From Strongylocentrotus droebachiensis (taxonomy: Eukaryota > Echinodermata > Echinoidea > Camarodonta > Strongylocentrotidae), in the NCBI GenBank assembly GCA_035222895.1, contig JAVYIG010000878.1, forward strand, positions 62,001-126,000: 64,000 bases of DNA. The letters run 5' to 3'. The stretch's first letter is position 1, and each line of letters opens with the position of its first letter. Below are positions 43,279 to 54,781 of this stretch, in pieces. Under the pieces are notes generated by a model. It ran no database searches and had not been told where the DNA came from. It worked only from the letters and a program-made list of their open reading frames with translations. The translations under genes were made by a program, and so were the position numbers.

Positions 43279-44087
43279 TTAAAGTTAAACGACGGGTCCC
43301 CTCATCTTTGAAATATTTTGCTCTAAAGGTTCAGGGTTCCATGCCGGTATACTATATCAATAATATTAGTGTCGATCCGGAGAATTAGTATATATAATTA
43401 CTGTATACAAATCTTGATGTTTTTCAAAATATGTAGAAAAAAACAATCAATGTAACAGCGAACTGTCAATACACAAGCTGACGCACCGTTGCAGAGCCAC
43501 GTATACACAGAGTTTGGCCAACTTGGTTTCAGTCGATCACGATACGGCGTTTTTCGTTTGTTCTGTGCTTGCCTAACAAAGCAGTATTCGCCATATAACT
43601 TTTCCCCCCAACTCGAGCCGGGAAAGCCGAACTCTCCCGATCAATAGCTCTGCACCCGTATAAGCAGGCATGCGTATGGATGCGAACTTAATTTGAGAGC
43701 GGGCTTTGAACCATATTACCCATCATTCCCTACATCATTACTCCTTTACCATTTGAATCTCAACTTTGACAGGAGTAACTTAACTAATCTAAGGGTAATT
43801 TATCTTTTCTTTATTCTGGTGATGGGTCGCCTTTAAGTGTGTCACTAAACATTTGAAGTGACGGAGGAAACATCAAACTTAAATGTTATGTGCATATGGC
43901 TATGCTTTCCATGATTGGTGCAGTCTAATCCAATTTATGACAATCTCTTATTTTGCCAACGGAAAAACACTGTCTAAATACATTTATATCCCGATGAGTG
44001 GGGGAGAGACAGGGAGGCCGGGGGGGGGGGGGGGCATGTCATCTCTCTCACACCCTTGGATACAACGCAACGTGTTTACGGGGAGCT

Positions 44088-44440
44088 TGAAGGTAAGACT
44101 GCACTACTTGTAGCTTCTTGCGCCCTCTATATAGCCAACAATGCATAGGCGGTACCTATCGATCCCTCATGATCCCCTTCTTATTATGTTAACTGATAGC
44201 TGACTTGAGGAGATAACCACCTGCCAGTGACCAGGCAGTTTTTGAGCGTCATATAACGCCTGGCTGGAATGCTCCCCAGGGAGTGGAGATTGTGCACACA
44301 TTGTGTGCGGGCAAGCACTGAATCCAATGGCCGGGGTAATAGTATATTTGTAAAGCGCTTAGAGGCATTTGTATTCAGCGCTATATAAAAATTAAATATT
44401 ATTATTATTAATACTTAAATATTATTATTATTATTATTAA
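44088..44440 (+). mobile_element. Chimera of a family A element and a SINE body
   Basis: 44088-44230 is the left part of a family A element (GACTGCACTACTTGTAGC ... GATAACCACCTGCCAGTGAC). It switches directly at about 44231 into the SINE body seen at 22480-22680 (CAGTTTTTGAGCGTCA ... CTCCCCAGGGAG ... GCGCTATATAAA, ATT tail). The right end of the element and the tRNA-like head of the SINE are both absent. Confidence 0.75.
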
Positions 44441-44775
44441 TACACAGTTAAAATGCTCAAAATCATCTCATGTTGCCTTCAGAACATATTTTTTGAATGT
44501 TTATTACAAAACCAGTATACATTCATGATATTATCCAAAAGGCCGATATTTGGCAAGATTAATAACAACACTTAACAGTCAATATAAAATAAATAACTCG
44601 GTTTTGACATGACAATTTTTATAATAATTTGTCAAGGTTTATGCCATGACTGAATACAACTTCCATCTGAAAATGAAAAAAATACACACGCACCCCCAGA
44701 CACGCACACACACAGAAACACACACTCTCCTCAAGCAAATAATTTGATCTTATTAAAATAAATGTAGTCTGTAAA

Positions 44776-44979
44776 ATGTTGTATTGCCCTTGGCGACCAA
44801 CCCCAAAATCTTGAAATCTACGGTCGGCTTTAAAAAAAGTTTTCTTTTTGTATCGTTTAAAACTGAGCAATATCAGCCTAAAGAGGGAGTAAAAAAGAAA
44901 AGAAAAGAAGATTTCCGTCCGACCGACCCATGTTTTGGCACCTAAAGGGCAATCCATCATCTTTTCTATTTTAGGCCTA
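44776..44979. mobile_element. TAGGCCTA-ended inverted-repeat element, copy 1
   Basis: Contains TTGTATTGCCCTTGGCGACC at the left, CTACGGTCGGCTTTAAA inside, and CGACCGACCCATGTTTTGGC, AAAGGGCAAT and TTAGGCCTA at the right. The left terminus is trimmed. A fuller copy lies at 57525-57756. Confidence 0.7.
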
Positions 44980-45063
44980 TAGGTAAAACATCCAAATTTG
45001 AAGATGATTATAAGTTTACTGGGATATCAATATTTGGGCGGAAGAGATGTTAATCATTTAAGC

Positions 45064-45245
45064 AAATATTAATATTATTATTTTTATTATTGTTATTATC
45101 ATTACTATTATTATTATAATTATTATTACTATTATTATCATTATTATTATTATTATTGTTATTATTATTATGATGATTATTATTATTGTTATTATTATGA
45201 TGATTATTATTATAATCATTATTATTATTATTATTATTAATATCA
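45064..45245. repeat. ATT trinucleotide array
   Basis: Interrupted (ATT)n with GTT, ATC and ATG variants. It would read as poly-Asn or poly-Ile. Confidence 0.9.
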
Positions 45246-45696
45246 TTATCGATGTTACCATGCAAATGGATAATTTCGTTGATGGATTCAGGAAAAATAT
45301 GACGTAACAATTGAAAAAAGTGCATGATATTTACCACATGATGAGTTTGATTATCATTTAACGTCGAAATGATGTTTGACTGATCTGAGGAAATCATTTA
45401 ATGGTATGACGCATTGGATGTATGTCTTCTAACGATGAGTTGCAATGGTTAGAAACGTCGAACGGTTCATTGTTGACGCGGCCGGAGGACCGAAGGCGAG
45501 GAAGGGGGCAATCTATTATGACGTCATCATATCCGACTATTTTTAAATCACGTGGTCTCTTAGAGTTCTGGCGCCATATATGGGCATGGTAGACTAGTCA
45601 TGTGGATTTGAGGAAACATATATAATATTGTTGAACGTGAAGTTGATAACTAATGGAGACGAGGAGGGGCGGGAGTAAGGGAATTAAAGAGGGAAA

Positions 45697-45935
45697 AGAG
45701 AGAGAGAGAGAGAGAGAGAGAAACAGGGAGAGAGAAAGAGAAAGAAAGAGAGAGAGAGGGAGAGAGAGAAGGGGTAGAGAGTTTGAGAAGGAGGAAGAGG
45801 ATCGAGTGAGGGGTTGTTAAATGAAGAGGAGTAATTGGAGAGAGATGAGAAGAGGGATTGGAATTGAAAGTGAGCGAGAGATACGGACAGAGCGAATCAA
45901 AAAAAAAAAGAGAGAGAGAGAGAGAGAGAAAGAGA
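45697..45935. repeat. GA microsatellites
   Basis: GA-rich tracts at about 45697-45780 and 45910-45935 around a GAAGAGG-rich middle. Confidence 0.8.
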
Positions 45936-46902
45936 GGGGAGGGGATATAGAGCCTACATATAGAAAAATCCATAAATCCCTTAATTCAAAGAACGCAATC
46001 TAGCAGTTACCATTTTAATTGGATATTGTGTTCACATTTTGAGTTTTGAAAATTATAGGTCCACGATCCACTTTAATGAACTTGGTAACATTGTTAAGAT
46101 GAGAGAAGATGATGACCTCAATGCTAGATGTACAATTAAAGATAATCTGAAAGTTTGAGTGAAAACAGGCCATTATTAATGATAAAAAATGGGAAAAACT
46201 CGTCTGATCGATTCCTTAATCTCCCAATTATATTAAAATAAATTTAAGGTGTATGTATATTGCCACAAAGCAATGAATTGGCTTTATATACCATTCCAAA
46301 CATTTAAGTGTTACGCGATTTTAAAGAGCCTGTTTTATGTCTTAATTTCATGAAAAACGGTTGGGATAATTCATCATCTGTTAGAGAGAGTTAAACATAA
46401 CGCCTCCAAAGAAAACCTTAAATATCTATGTGGTTTGAGAATTTTTCTGGATTTTTTGCATTTCAGAGGGTTAGTACAGTAAAACGAATATAATAAGTAC
46501 AATTTCGTACAATTCTTTTTCATTAACCTTCAACAATATTACCGTTTCACTTTAAAGGCTATACAATGAAGGAAAGCACTAATAAATAAGGATAGCGAAA
46601 GGCATCCCAAGTCAAATAAATTAACTTTGACGGCCAGGTCACTTTGAACTAGCACTATAGATTTACCGTACTACTGAACCGCCCTATTTTGTACTCTTCA
46701 ATTACCTGAGAACAGGCGCTAATTTCCGCAGACTAATGATTCTCTCTTTTAATGAAAGCTAAGAGCCCCCTCAGCTGGCGTCCACCTCCGGCAATTTTGT
46801 CTCGCACTTTTCGTTAGTTTTTGTGTTTATTTTCTTCTACATAAACTTGTCTAGAAGCCATTGTTTTATTAAGAGAAGTATACTATATTTGATATGAACT
46901 AC

Positions 46903-47040
46903 AAGGTTTCAGGGTTTCAAGGTTTCTTTATTTTTTCCACATGATATAACATAATCAAATGAATATGCAATATGTACAAATTCAATAACATAATATCAAC
47001 CAAACATTTTACAAATGATTATACAAATCGTTTAAGATTG
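46903..47040 (-). mobile_element. LINE-like 3' end with (AAGGTTTC)n terminus
   Basis: Three AAGGTTTC-like units (46903-46926) abut TTTATT (AATAAA on the minus strand). A 95-codon minus-strand frame at 47053-47340 lies just upstream in the sense of this element. It has no domain I recognise, and whether it belongs to the element is unknown. Confidence 0.4.
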
Positions 47041-47891
47041 GCACAGTGAAATTCATGATTCTACGACTGACCCCATCAGACATACATTCATAGCTTTCAC
47101 AATCAAACGTTTTTCCTTTAAAAGTTGACAATAACAATATCTCAACTTGGACACTGCACTGTTTGGGTAAGCCTTATTTATTAGTCTATAAGGTACTTTA
47201 TAACCTGGCTGTAGAAGGCTTGATTTAGTATGATATTTTGCTGTAAATACGCTACGAGATCTCACAACGCGTTCCTCATAACGGCGAGATTTCTCAAATC
47301 GTGGGTACAGCGATATTAATGTTTTATTCGCTGTCCGCACGCAATGGGATATCTGAGCATACTTAACACTTGGCGTGAGATCTCACACCTTGGGGACAGC
47401 AAAATATGATTCATAACATAAATATTAAACCTAGGTGAGTCAGGTCATTAAATGGCCTAGTAAACACAATCTCGGATGACCAAAGGTGAATGCTAGCTTC
47501 CTGTCCAGACGTTATGGAAAATTTGGCCAAGGATGACCAATCGCTAAGATCAGGTACCAAATGACAACTTCCGTTATGGGTACTAAGGTCATTTCCGTTC
47601 GTGGTTGATGGCTGTAAATACGTCATGAATTTGACCGCTATAGTCAAGGAAAGCCCAAACACGTAGGGGCACCGCTTCGTGTGCTTTTCTAGATAAAGAG
47701 GGCAGTGGATTCAACCAAACACGTAATTATTGGGGTCATTTACTTTATTACCAATGTACGTAGAGAATTAATTGCAAAAGAAACTGTAGAAGTTTTGAAA
47801 GTGCTTGGTCATACACAACGTATACAATAACAACAGCCAACCAACCAACCTACCAAACAAATAAACAAACATATACACAGAAACGCAAATA

Positions 47892-47923
<32 letters not shown>

Positions 47924-49185
47924 TGCAAAGCCAGATTTCTTTGGAAGCACTTTTCATGACAACTATTATGCTTATATGCAAGGACCAGATGAGTTTTAAA
48001 ATATAGTATTGATGAGTTAAAGTCTATTTAGTTTACTGGCGCCAGGAGTTAGGTCTTAGGTTTGTGCCATACTGGCTACGTGCACACAAGTCTGCAGTGT
48101 GCTGATCTTCAACAACGAAATATGTACAGTTTATACTGAATTTGCTGATAAAAATTTGTAAACTCAAACTTTAAGCAGTGAGACGCGGTGCTATTCTCAT
48201 CCTACTATCGACCGATGCCCCTTCCTTTATTTCTAACAATAAGATGAAAATAAATCAACGCATAACAATACTGGTTAGAACTGGTTTAATACTGGTTAAA
48301 TATGGCTTGAACGAGAGCAATGGGTACACTATTTAAACGAAACATAATAATTTTTCAAGAGAACAAATTTATTACAATACTTTGGAACAGACTTTGGATA
48401 TTTCAGAGACAATTAAATATTTATGACGTAATCGCTGAGACTTTCTAGAACTTATCCATGGGAAATCTCAATATCCCTTTGTGATGCCTATGTAGAACTA
48501 CAGTATGTTCAGTATAGTAGAGGCACCATTTCGTGTAGTTTTGTTTAGATAAAGAGGGCAGTGGATTGAACCAAACACGTTTATTATTGGGGTCATTTAC
48601 TTTATTACCAATGCACATGCGGAATGTATCGCATAAGAAATAGTAGAAGTTATTGAAAGTGCTTGGTCATTATACACAACGTATAAAATAAGAAAAACCA
48701 ACCAACAAGCCAACAATACAACAAAGCAAATAATTATATACATAAATAAGCAAACAAACAACAACAACAACAACTAAAATCCAGATTACTTTGGAAGCAC
48801 TTTTTATGAAAGTGAAAGTGCTTGGTCATTATACACAACGTATAAAATAAGAAAAACCAACCAACAAGCCAACAATACAACAAAGCAAATATATACATAA
48901 ATAAGCAAACAAACAACAACAACAACAACAACTAAAATCCAGATTACTTTGGAAGCACTTTTCATGAAAATTATTTTGCTATGCAAGAGCCAGGTGATTT
49001 GTGTTAAATGTAGTATTAATGGGTTAAGGTCTACTTAGTTGGCTGGCGCCAGGAGTTATAGGTCTGCACCTGAAGTCTGTTGGTGCCTTACTGGCTGCAT
49101 GCACACAACACTGCAGTGTGCTGATCTTCAACAATGAAATACATACACTTTATACAGAAGAAGTACGGCAGTCTGTACTATACTG

Positions 49186-49239
49186 GAAGAAGAAGAAGAA
49201 GAAGAAGAAGAAGAAGAAGAAGAAGAAGAAGAAGAAGAA
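49186..49239. repeat. (GAA)18 microsatellite
   Basis: Pure GAA run found only in copy B of the surrounding duplication; copy A lacks it at the equivalent place near 48170. Confidence 0.9.
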
Positions 49240-49528
49240 ACACGAATTTGCTGTCAGCAATGGTGAATTTCTCAACCAAAGTTTTAAGCAGTAGGACGGG
49301 GTGCTATTCTCATCCTACCATATAGCCCGAATGCCCTTCCTATACGTTCTAGATAATAAGACAAAAATCAATAAAAACATGAACAATTCTAGAGAAAATA
49401 CCAATGATGACACCATATTTACTTTCTAAACAAATTACTGGCTAGAGCGAGAGCACGTACTGAAACTGAGAACATAGCATACATTAATTAAACGAAACAT
49501 ACATGTTAACATTTTTCAAGGTAACAAA

Positions 49529-49534
49529 TTTATT
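49529..49534 (-). terminator. Candidate poly(A) signal of the GCNT-like gene
   Basis: AATAAA on the minus strand, about 315 nt past the stop codon. A second equivalent lies in copy A of the duplication. No cleavage site is visible. Confidence 0.3.
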
Positions 49535-49848
49535 ATAATACCTGGGCAAAGACTTTGGATATTTCATAGACAATACAATATTCATGACGCAATCGCTGAG
49601 ATTTTCTAGAAATTGCTTCTTGGGAAATCTCAATATCCCTTTGTGATGCCTATGTAAAACTATGTTCAGTATAATACATGTATGTGACGCAGGGCTGTTA
49701 ATAATGACCCCTTTTCAAAGTCTTTGCTACGATGTTTATGATCATTTTACAACTATAATTCAATACAAAGCGAGAATTAGTAAGAGAACCTGCTCTCAAT
49801 CATAATAAACGTCACAAGGCCCCAAGGAACCCCTTCTCTCGACTTCAT

Positions 49849-51375
49849 TTATATGTTTGTCGGCGGATTGTCCGGAAATAAATCGGTCAATGGGTAATCC
49901 GGAACAAAGTCGGCAATTGCACTCGGATATACTGTCCGGTAATCCAACATTTCTTCAATACATTGTAACGCAAGTGGGTCAAATTCGTAATGTATTTTGT
50001 TTACATACAAATGTGGTATACTCGTGACGAAAGGCAGATATCTGAATCCGATAACACAAACTTGTCGAACGTACTTTCCAATGCATGGCGGATACTCGTC
50101 TGTAACAGTCCAGCGGATAAACCGAGTGCTTGATTTCCATGACGAGTATGGATATCCACCTGGTGCACCCGGATAGCGACTCATGGTGACCCAGTAATGC
50201 TCATCGGGACTGTTCGCATCTTCTAGATAATACAAAATATCCTTTGCGGTTTTATTATTGAGAATGTATTCTACGAAAGGTCTGCTAGCGACGTAGTAGG
50301 CGTTTCCAAAGTACATTTTAGCATCATGAGGCGGAGGCGGTTTCCTTATCTTTGTTTTCTGCAATTTTCCATCTACGACCCGATGATGATTCTCGGTTCG
50401 GGTGACGAACCATTCATCTTGCTTCGGATACACACCCGGGATGTCATTGAGGCCTCCGTATGCTTTCACCTGCCGGACGATCTCAAGATTCGTCTTCAGG
50501 GGAAAGTCCTGGCCGCATAGGTTGATGACGTACTTCCAGTTGAATTCTTTCCGGGATACCAGATCCTCCATGCAGTTGATGTCTGCCTGGAGGCGGGAGA
50601 ACCCCCTGTATTGGACTTTCTCAAGTCTTGAAGCTATGAAGACATTGTCGAAGCACCGCGTCAGTCCAAGGATGGCTGTCCAGAAATCCTGGTCCGCTTT
50701 GGCATCGACATGGAAGCAGTAAATGTTCTGCGGATGATAGACCGCCCTCAGCAACCGCTCCACTTGAGCAGAATCCTTATGCACCAGGAGGATAAAGGCC
50801 AAAGGGAAGTCTAACTCTTCCTGTGACATTGCCTGCGTTGGGTACTTCCGTTTTGTCCGGTAATAATCACAGTTCCGTGTCCATGAGGCCACTACCTCAT
50901 CCGAAGGTATTTGCGTTCGCCTTTCCGCTCTTGTCCAGTTCAGGGTGGTCTCTGCCATGTCTAAGGCCACAGGGTCACCTTGGATGATCCCGCTACAGTT
51001 GACAGCATAGTGCAGATGATGTTCATGAGACACTGTGGAAGACATCCACCATCCACCATTGAACCTGACCTTCAAATCTTCTCCCATTGGGTCATTGCTT
51101 TCGATCGCAGTGGTTGCAACACCAATCGTTCCTTCGGTCACACTGAGACAGTTACCCTCCGTACATTCATGGCCTATTGAAGCGTTCACAATATTTCCGC
51201 TGTATGCTTCCCGCACAATGCCATTGGAGTTTTGGTCAGGATTTATCCATAAGGTTCTGATCAGTTCCTGTGCGAAGGCATATAGAACAAAAGAAATAAA
51301 GGAGATAAGGATGGCAATTTTCCACTTTTTCGGAAATCGAATTCCCAAAGAATTCCGTGAGCCACCAATAAACAT
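49849..51375 (-). CDS. GT14 beta-1,6-N-acetylglucosaminyltransferase, GCNT-like
   Basis: Golgi type II membrane glycosyltransferase of CAZy family GT14. Family members add GlcNAc in beta-1,6 linkage to galactosyl-GalNAc (core 2) or related acceptors; the exact acceptor here is inferred. The 508-residue protein starts at the first ATG (51375) with an AAC context. It has a short basic cytoplasmic tail, a membrane anchor at about residues 16-35 (WKIAILISFISFVLYAFA), a stem with potential N-glycosylation sites, then the Branch domain from about 190. Visible motifs: FPLAFILLVHKDSAQVERLL, YCFHVDAKAD, VINLCGQDFPLKTNLEIV, and NSPDEHYWVTMSR, where Glu392 matches the catalytic glutamate of core 2 enzymes. 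Length and the single uninterrupted coding exon fit vertebrate GCNT1/3/4. A non-coding 5' exon is possible. Confidence 0.93.
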   Translation of the reverse strand: MFIGGSRNSLGIRFPKKWKIAILISFISFVLYAFAQELIRTLWINPDQNSNGIVREAYSGNIVNASIGHECTEGNCLSVTEGTIGVATTAIESNDPMGEDLKVRFNGGWWMSSTVSHEHHLHYAVNCSGIIQGDPVALDMAETTLNWTRAERRTQIPSDEVVASWTRNCDYYRTKRKYPTQAMSQEELDFPLAFILLVHKDSAQVERLLRAVYHPQNIYCFHVDAKADQDFWTAILGLTRCFDNVFIASRLEKVQYRGFSRLQADINCMEDLVSRKEFNWKYVINLCGQDFPLKTNLEIVRQVKAYGGLNDIPGVYPKQDEWFVTRTENHHRVVDGKLQKTKIRKPPPPHDAKMYFGNAYYVASRPFVEYILNNKTAKDILYYLEDANSPDEHYWVTMSRYPGAPGGYPYSSWKSSTRFIRWTVTDEYPPCIGKYVRQVCVIGFRYLPFVTSIPHLYVNKIHYEFDPLALQCIEEMLDYRTVYPSAIADFVPDYPLTDLFPDNPPTNI

Positions 51376-52577
51376 GTTAACACATACGTTTAATTTCAAA
51401 AGAGGACAGAAAGTTATAAAAAGAGCAGTTCTCCTTCTGCAGCGAGGGACTTTGACTTGCAGCGACCAGCATACAGTTTGTCAGACGCGTATACAGCTTC
51501 CGGATAAAGAACAACATCTGATGTAGGGTCAAGGACCAGGTGTAGACTGAAATCTGATGAAATGGAAACTGCAGTCCTTGGCATATATATTATGCACTAT
51601 TCAACCCCTATTGTAAAGCAATACAGCTCTTCCAATAAAGCACGACAACCGAATGTCTGCTCAACTTCTGTTCAATTAAATTTGTGTGGGGAGACAGAAT
51701 GCAGACTTCCAGCAAGTTAACTTAGATTTCCTCCTCGTAAATTACACCGGGAGGAAGTTTTTGATGAAACCATAATGAGACATGTCCTTGTGGTGGAAGA
51801 AAGATACCCTCGAGTTCAAATCCTTGAGATTCGTCTTTAATCATTTCAGCTGACTCGACGAGTCTCTTTGCCCCTTCCGCTAACTTACATCCTGAAAAGG
51901 AACCTGTGATTATTCCAGAAAATTAATTCGCAGTCAATCACGTTGTTATCACGATGACACCGTGGCCAACCCGGTGCAACCGGAAGTCTGCAGTGATGCC
52001 ACTAGGCTCCTGATGACAGTTCTGATCATGTATCAGCTCTTAGCAAGACGGGCTAGAAGGTGAACAATAAATAAAAAAAAAGAGGAACGTAAAAGTCACG
52101 TTTGTATTGAGCCCGGGTAATCAGACATGTGTCTGTACAAGGGAAAGATGGGCGTCTTGTTTTGATTAGAAGTATCTTAAAGTCCTATGGTTGTGTCAGG
52201 GTACGTTTAGCTATTTTCATCACGAATGCAGTGACATTCAAGTCGTTTCCTAGTAATTTGATCAAACTGAAACTCTAAGATTCGATATTTTCCGAGGAAT
52301 GGAATGGGCATTGATCATATTGATACCAATAAAATAAGGAATGTGATCATTTTTGGGAAGAGAATTAAGCAGATTCAATGAAGTACAGGAATGAATTGCG
52401 TACTTTGTAAGGATTGTTGTTCTTTACATCTTAAATATAACCATAACATGGTGAAAATTGTGTTTCTGCGATGACATATTATCCTCCTTTACATACGTAG
52501 ATTGTTGTAATCTTAATTTTGATTACAAGTTTGAAGATACACCAACAAGATTTCCTTCTTCTCCATTTCGTCTTTCA

Positions 52578-52776
52578 CCGCGATAGCTCAGTCAGTAGAG
52601 CAGTGGTTTCGTAATCCGGTGACCCGGGTTCGAAACTAAGGCGATGCACTAGTGTCCTTTGGTAAGGCATTACTCCTCATAACCAGGTCCCTCGGAAAGG
52701 ACCTAAACCCGTCGGTCTTCTGGTTGCTTACTAATAACTAGCATTTATTGCTTTTTTAGCTGTCAGGTAAAATAAC
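52578..52776 (+). mobile_element. tRNA-derived SINE, copy 3
   Basis: Plus-strand head GATAGCTCAGTCAGTAGAGC with B box GGTTCGAAAC. The body has CCTTTGGTAAGGCATTACTC and ends CTGTCAGGTAAAATAA. Best-preserved head of this family in the window; the body shows it is a SINE, not a tRNA gene. Confidence 0.8.
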
Positions 52777-53821
52777 CACCACTATCAAATGTACATCTGA
52801 GCCTCCAAAACATTCTACGCTCTTATTTTTGCACAATAATTTTTGGAGATTCTAGAAAAGTTGTCATAACAAATCGTCGGCTGAAAAAAAAAATTCTGGC
52901 CATTTTGTTCAATATGTTGAACAGACTTCTTAGCTTTCACATACGCAGTCTAGGCCCCTCCATTACCAGTCAAGACTGCTTTAGTCTGCTTTATAATCTG
53001 TTCACAAGTTATATCGTCTTTAATGAACTCGTGGTAAGCATACAAGAAGTGATATTTAAAGCTGTCATTTCCAATAGAGCATCCCGGAAGATAATCCGAA
53101 ACATGAGATCGGTTTTGGAGCTTGCTCGCAGTTATGGAGAAAGCGGAGTATGCAACCAGTGGATCGTCACTGTTAAAGGGATAGTTGAGTCCTTTTCTAG
53201 GACTGCAAATGTCTTCAAAGTGCATGTTTGTTGCTCTTATTCTTATTTATGACATTTCTAATGCCCTTTTAGACCCTACAATTGCTATGAAGGTAATTTT
53301 AGACCCGAAAATATGTAAAATTTAGATCAAATACGATTATACCAAATCAGCTCCGCTTTCAGAAAAATATGGTGACCGTTAATTAATTAATTAATAATAA
53401 CAATTCACGGGCTGGCTGGTTGTGCGTATCATAACCAACACGAAAACAAAAAGCCAACATTGGCATTGGCTGAAATAAAACGTACAAGGCGCTATCTCGT
53501 TTTTTCAACGGCTGGTTCAAAATTATTGAATATTTGTGGTGCCCACAAATATTAGAAAGGGTTATATTTATGAATATTTCAGCCGTCTCTAAACCGATTT
53601 TGATCAAAAAAAGATGACGTTGTCATTTCAATTTTAAGTTCTTTCAAATTTGACACCCATTTTTGCATTATCTCACAAACAAAAAATATTGTGTAGCGCC
53701 CTCGGTAACAAAACTCAACTATCCGAGGGACTTGGTAACAAAGAATAATAAGCCAGGTCTGGTCACATTTCAACCAGCCATCTTCCTCACACTTCTATTA
53801 TTTTTCCTTATAAACTGACAT

Positions 53822-54000
53822 GAGTTTGAGTTTTTGAGTTTGAGTTTGAAGGTCTTATTATCCAATCAAAAAGTACATCAATATAACAATACAATGTGAC
53901 TGTTTCACATTGAAAGGATAAATGGGACCAGAAAATAGCATTAAATGCTAAACGTGTCTGGTACCCCTAACACACCAAAGTATCACAACAAAAAGGATCG
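53822..54000 (-). mobile_element. LINE-like 3' end with (GAGTTT)n terminus
   Basis: GAGTTT units (53822-53849) followed by GTCTTATTATCCAATC and AT-rich DNA, as at 11538, 29886 and 46903. Extent uncertain. Confidence 0.4.
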
Positions 54001-54453
54001 AGAAAGTTTACAAATCATATGATCTCTACCAGAACTAAATCTTCTCTTGAAGGTTCAAAGTGGCATCTTTTAATACCCGGGCATCTGTAGACACAGGAAA
54101 TATGATTTATCGTTTCTCGCTGGGAGAGTCACCGTCTGAAAATCGTCTCCCTATAGTTGCATTTATTGTCTAATGCTATATTTGTCTTGCATATGTTTCG
54201 GGTTTGCAATGACTCAGAAGGGGTTAGCCCCCATAAACCGAGTCTAGCTTGCCCTCAATTTCAAGATAAAATGCATGTATTGGTCCCTAGCTTGCAAACA
54301 CGAATGAAATTTGTACTGAACAATTGATTGCAGTTCTAAAACAACATAAAATGCTTATCATAATTACGTAATGGAAAGCAATGTAAGATTGAACAATGTC
54401 AATACACAAAGTAAAACAACTAACAATTTACTGTATTATCATATTTTCTTTAA

Positions 54454-54641
54454 AGCTGAACTGCACTACTTGTAGCTACTTGCGCCCTCTATATAACAGA
54501 CATTGCCTAAGCGGTACCCGTTGGTCCCCCATGATCCCCCTCTTTAAATATTGAGTGAGAGCTGATTTGATGAGATAACCACCTGTCAGTAACTGCGCAG
54601 AGAGGTATAATCCCTCCAGGCCAAACTAGTGCAGACAGGCT
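54454..54641. mobile_element. TTAA-family miniature element (family A), copy 3
   Basis: The left end AGCTGAACTGCACTAC follows TTAA (54450-54453). The right end GTGCAGACAGGCT is followed by TTAC, a decayed duplication. The interior matches the copies at 35469 and 43104. Confidence 0.75.
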
Positions 54642-54781
54642 TTACAAAAAATAACACTGTAAAGGAAGCAAGAAAGAAGAACAAAACAAAAATTAAAGTA
54701 AAGGTGCAGAAAGGAAGCGAAGATTAGTCTTTGTGAAACACTCCCCGGGATTTATAGCCCGAGTAATATAAATCCGTTGTA

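Larger units (their letters stand above)
47664..49679. repeat. Tandem segmental duplication downstream of the GCNT-like gene
   Basis: Copy A (about 47664-48516) and copy B (about 48517-49679) align throughout. Both begin GGCACC...TTCGTGTG/TAG and share AGATAAAGAGGGCAGTGGAT and CTGGCGCCAGGAGTTA. Both also share CAGTGTGCTGATCTTCAACA and ATCTCAATATCCCTTTGTGA. Copy B is longer because a segment of about 159 bp (starting at 48655 and again at 48814) was duplicated inside it and a (GAA)n tract (49186-49239) was gained. Confidence 0.85.
40661..49851. other. Intergenic DNA between TH and the glycosyltransferase
   Basis: No supported gene. Contains the GAA array (40967-41455), GA and C-rich arrays (42226-42890), two TTAA-family elements (43104 and 44088), a SINE body (44231-44440), an inverted-repeat element (44776-44979), an ATT array (45064-45245), GA arrays (45697-45935), a LINE-like tail (46903 on) and a tandem duplication (47664-49679). 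The region 42900-43100 and 43280-44080 shows nothing recognisable apart from a G-run at 44020. Confidence 0.65.

Noticed and set aside
49849..51399. Start of the glycosyltransferase at 51399
   Set aside because: That position is a TTG codon. The first ATG in frame is at 51375 and is followed by a normal cytoplasmic tail and membrane anchor.
52578..52650. Possible tRNA gene
   Set aside because: A and B boxes are present, but the acceptor stem does not close, the sequence continues into a SINE body, and relatives lie at 9499 and 17996.
52905..53252. 115-codon plus-strand frame as a gene
   Set aside because: An overlapping minus-strand frame of similar length exists, no domain is recognised, and no splice or promoter context supports it.
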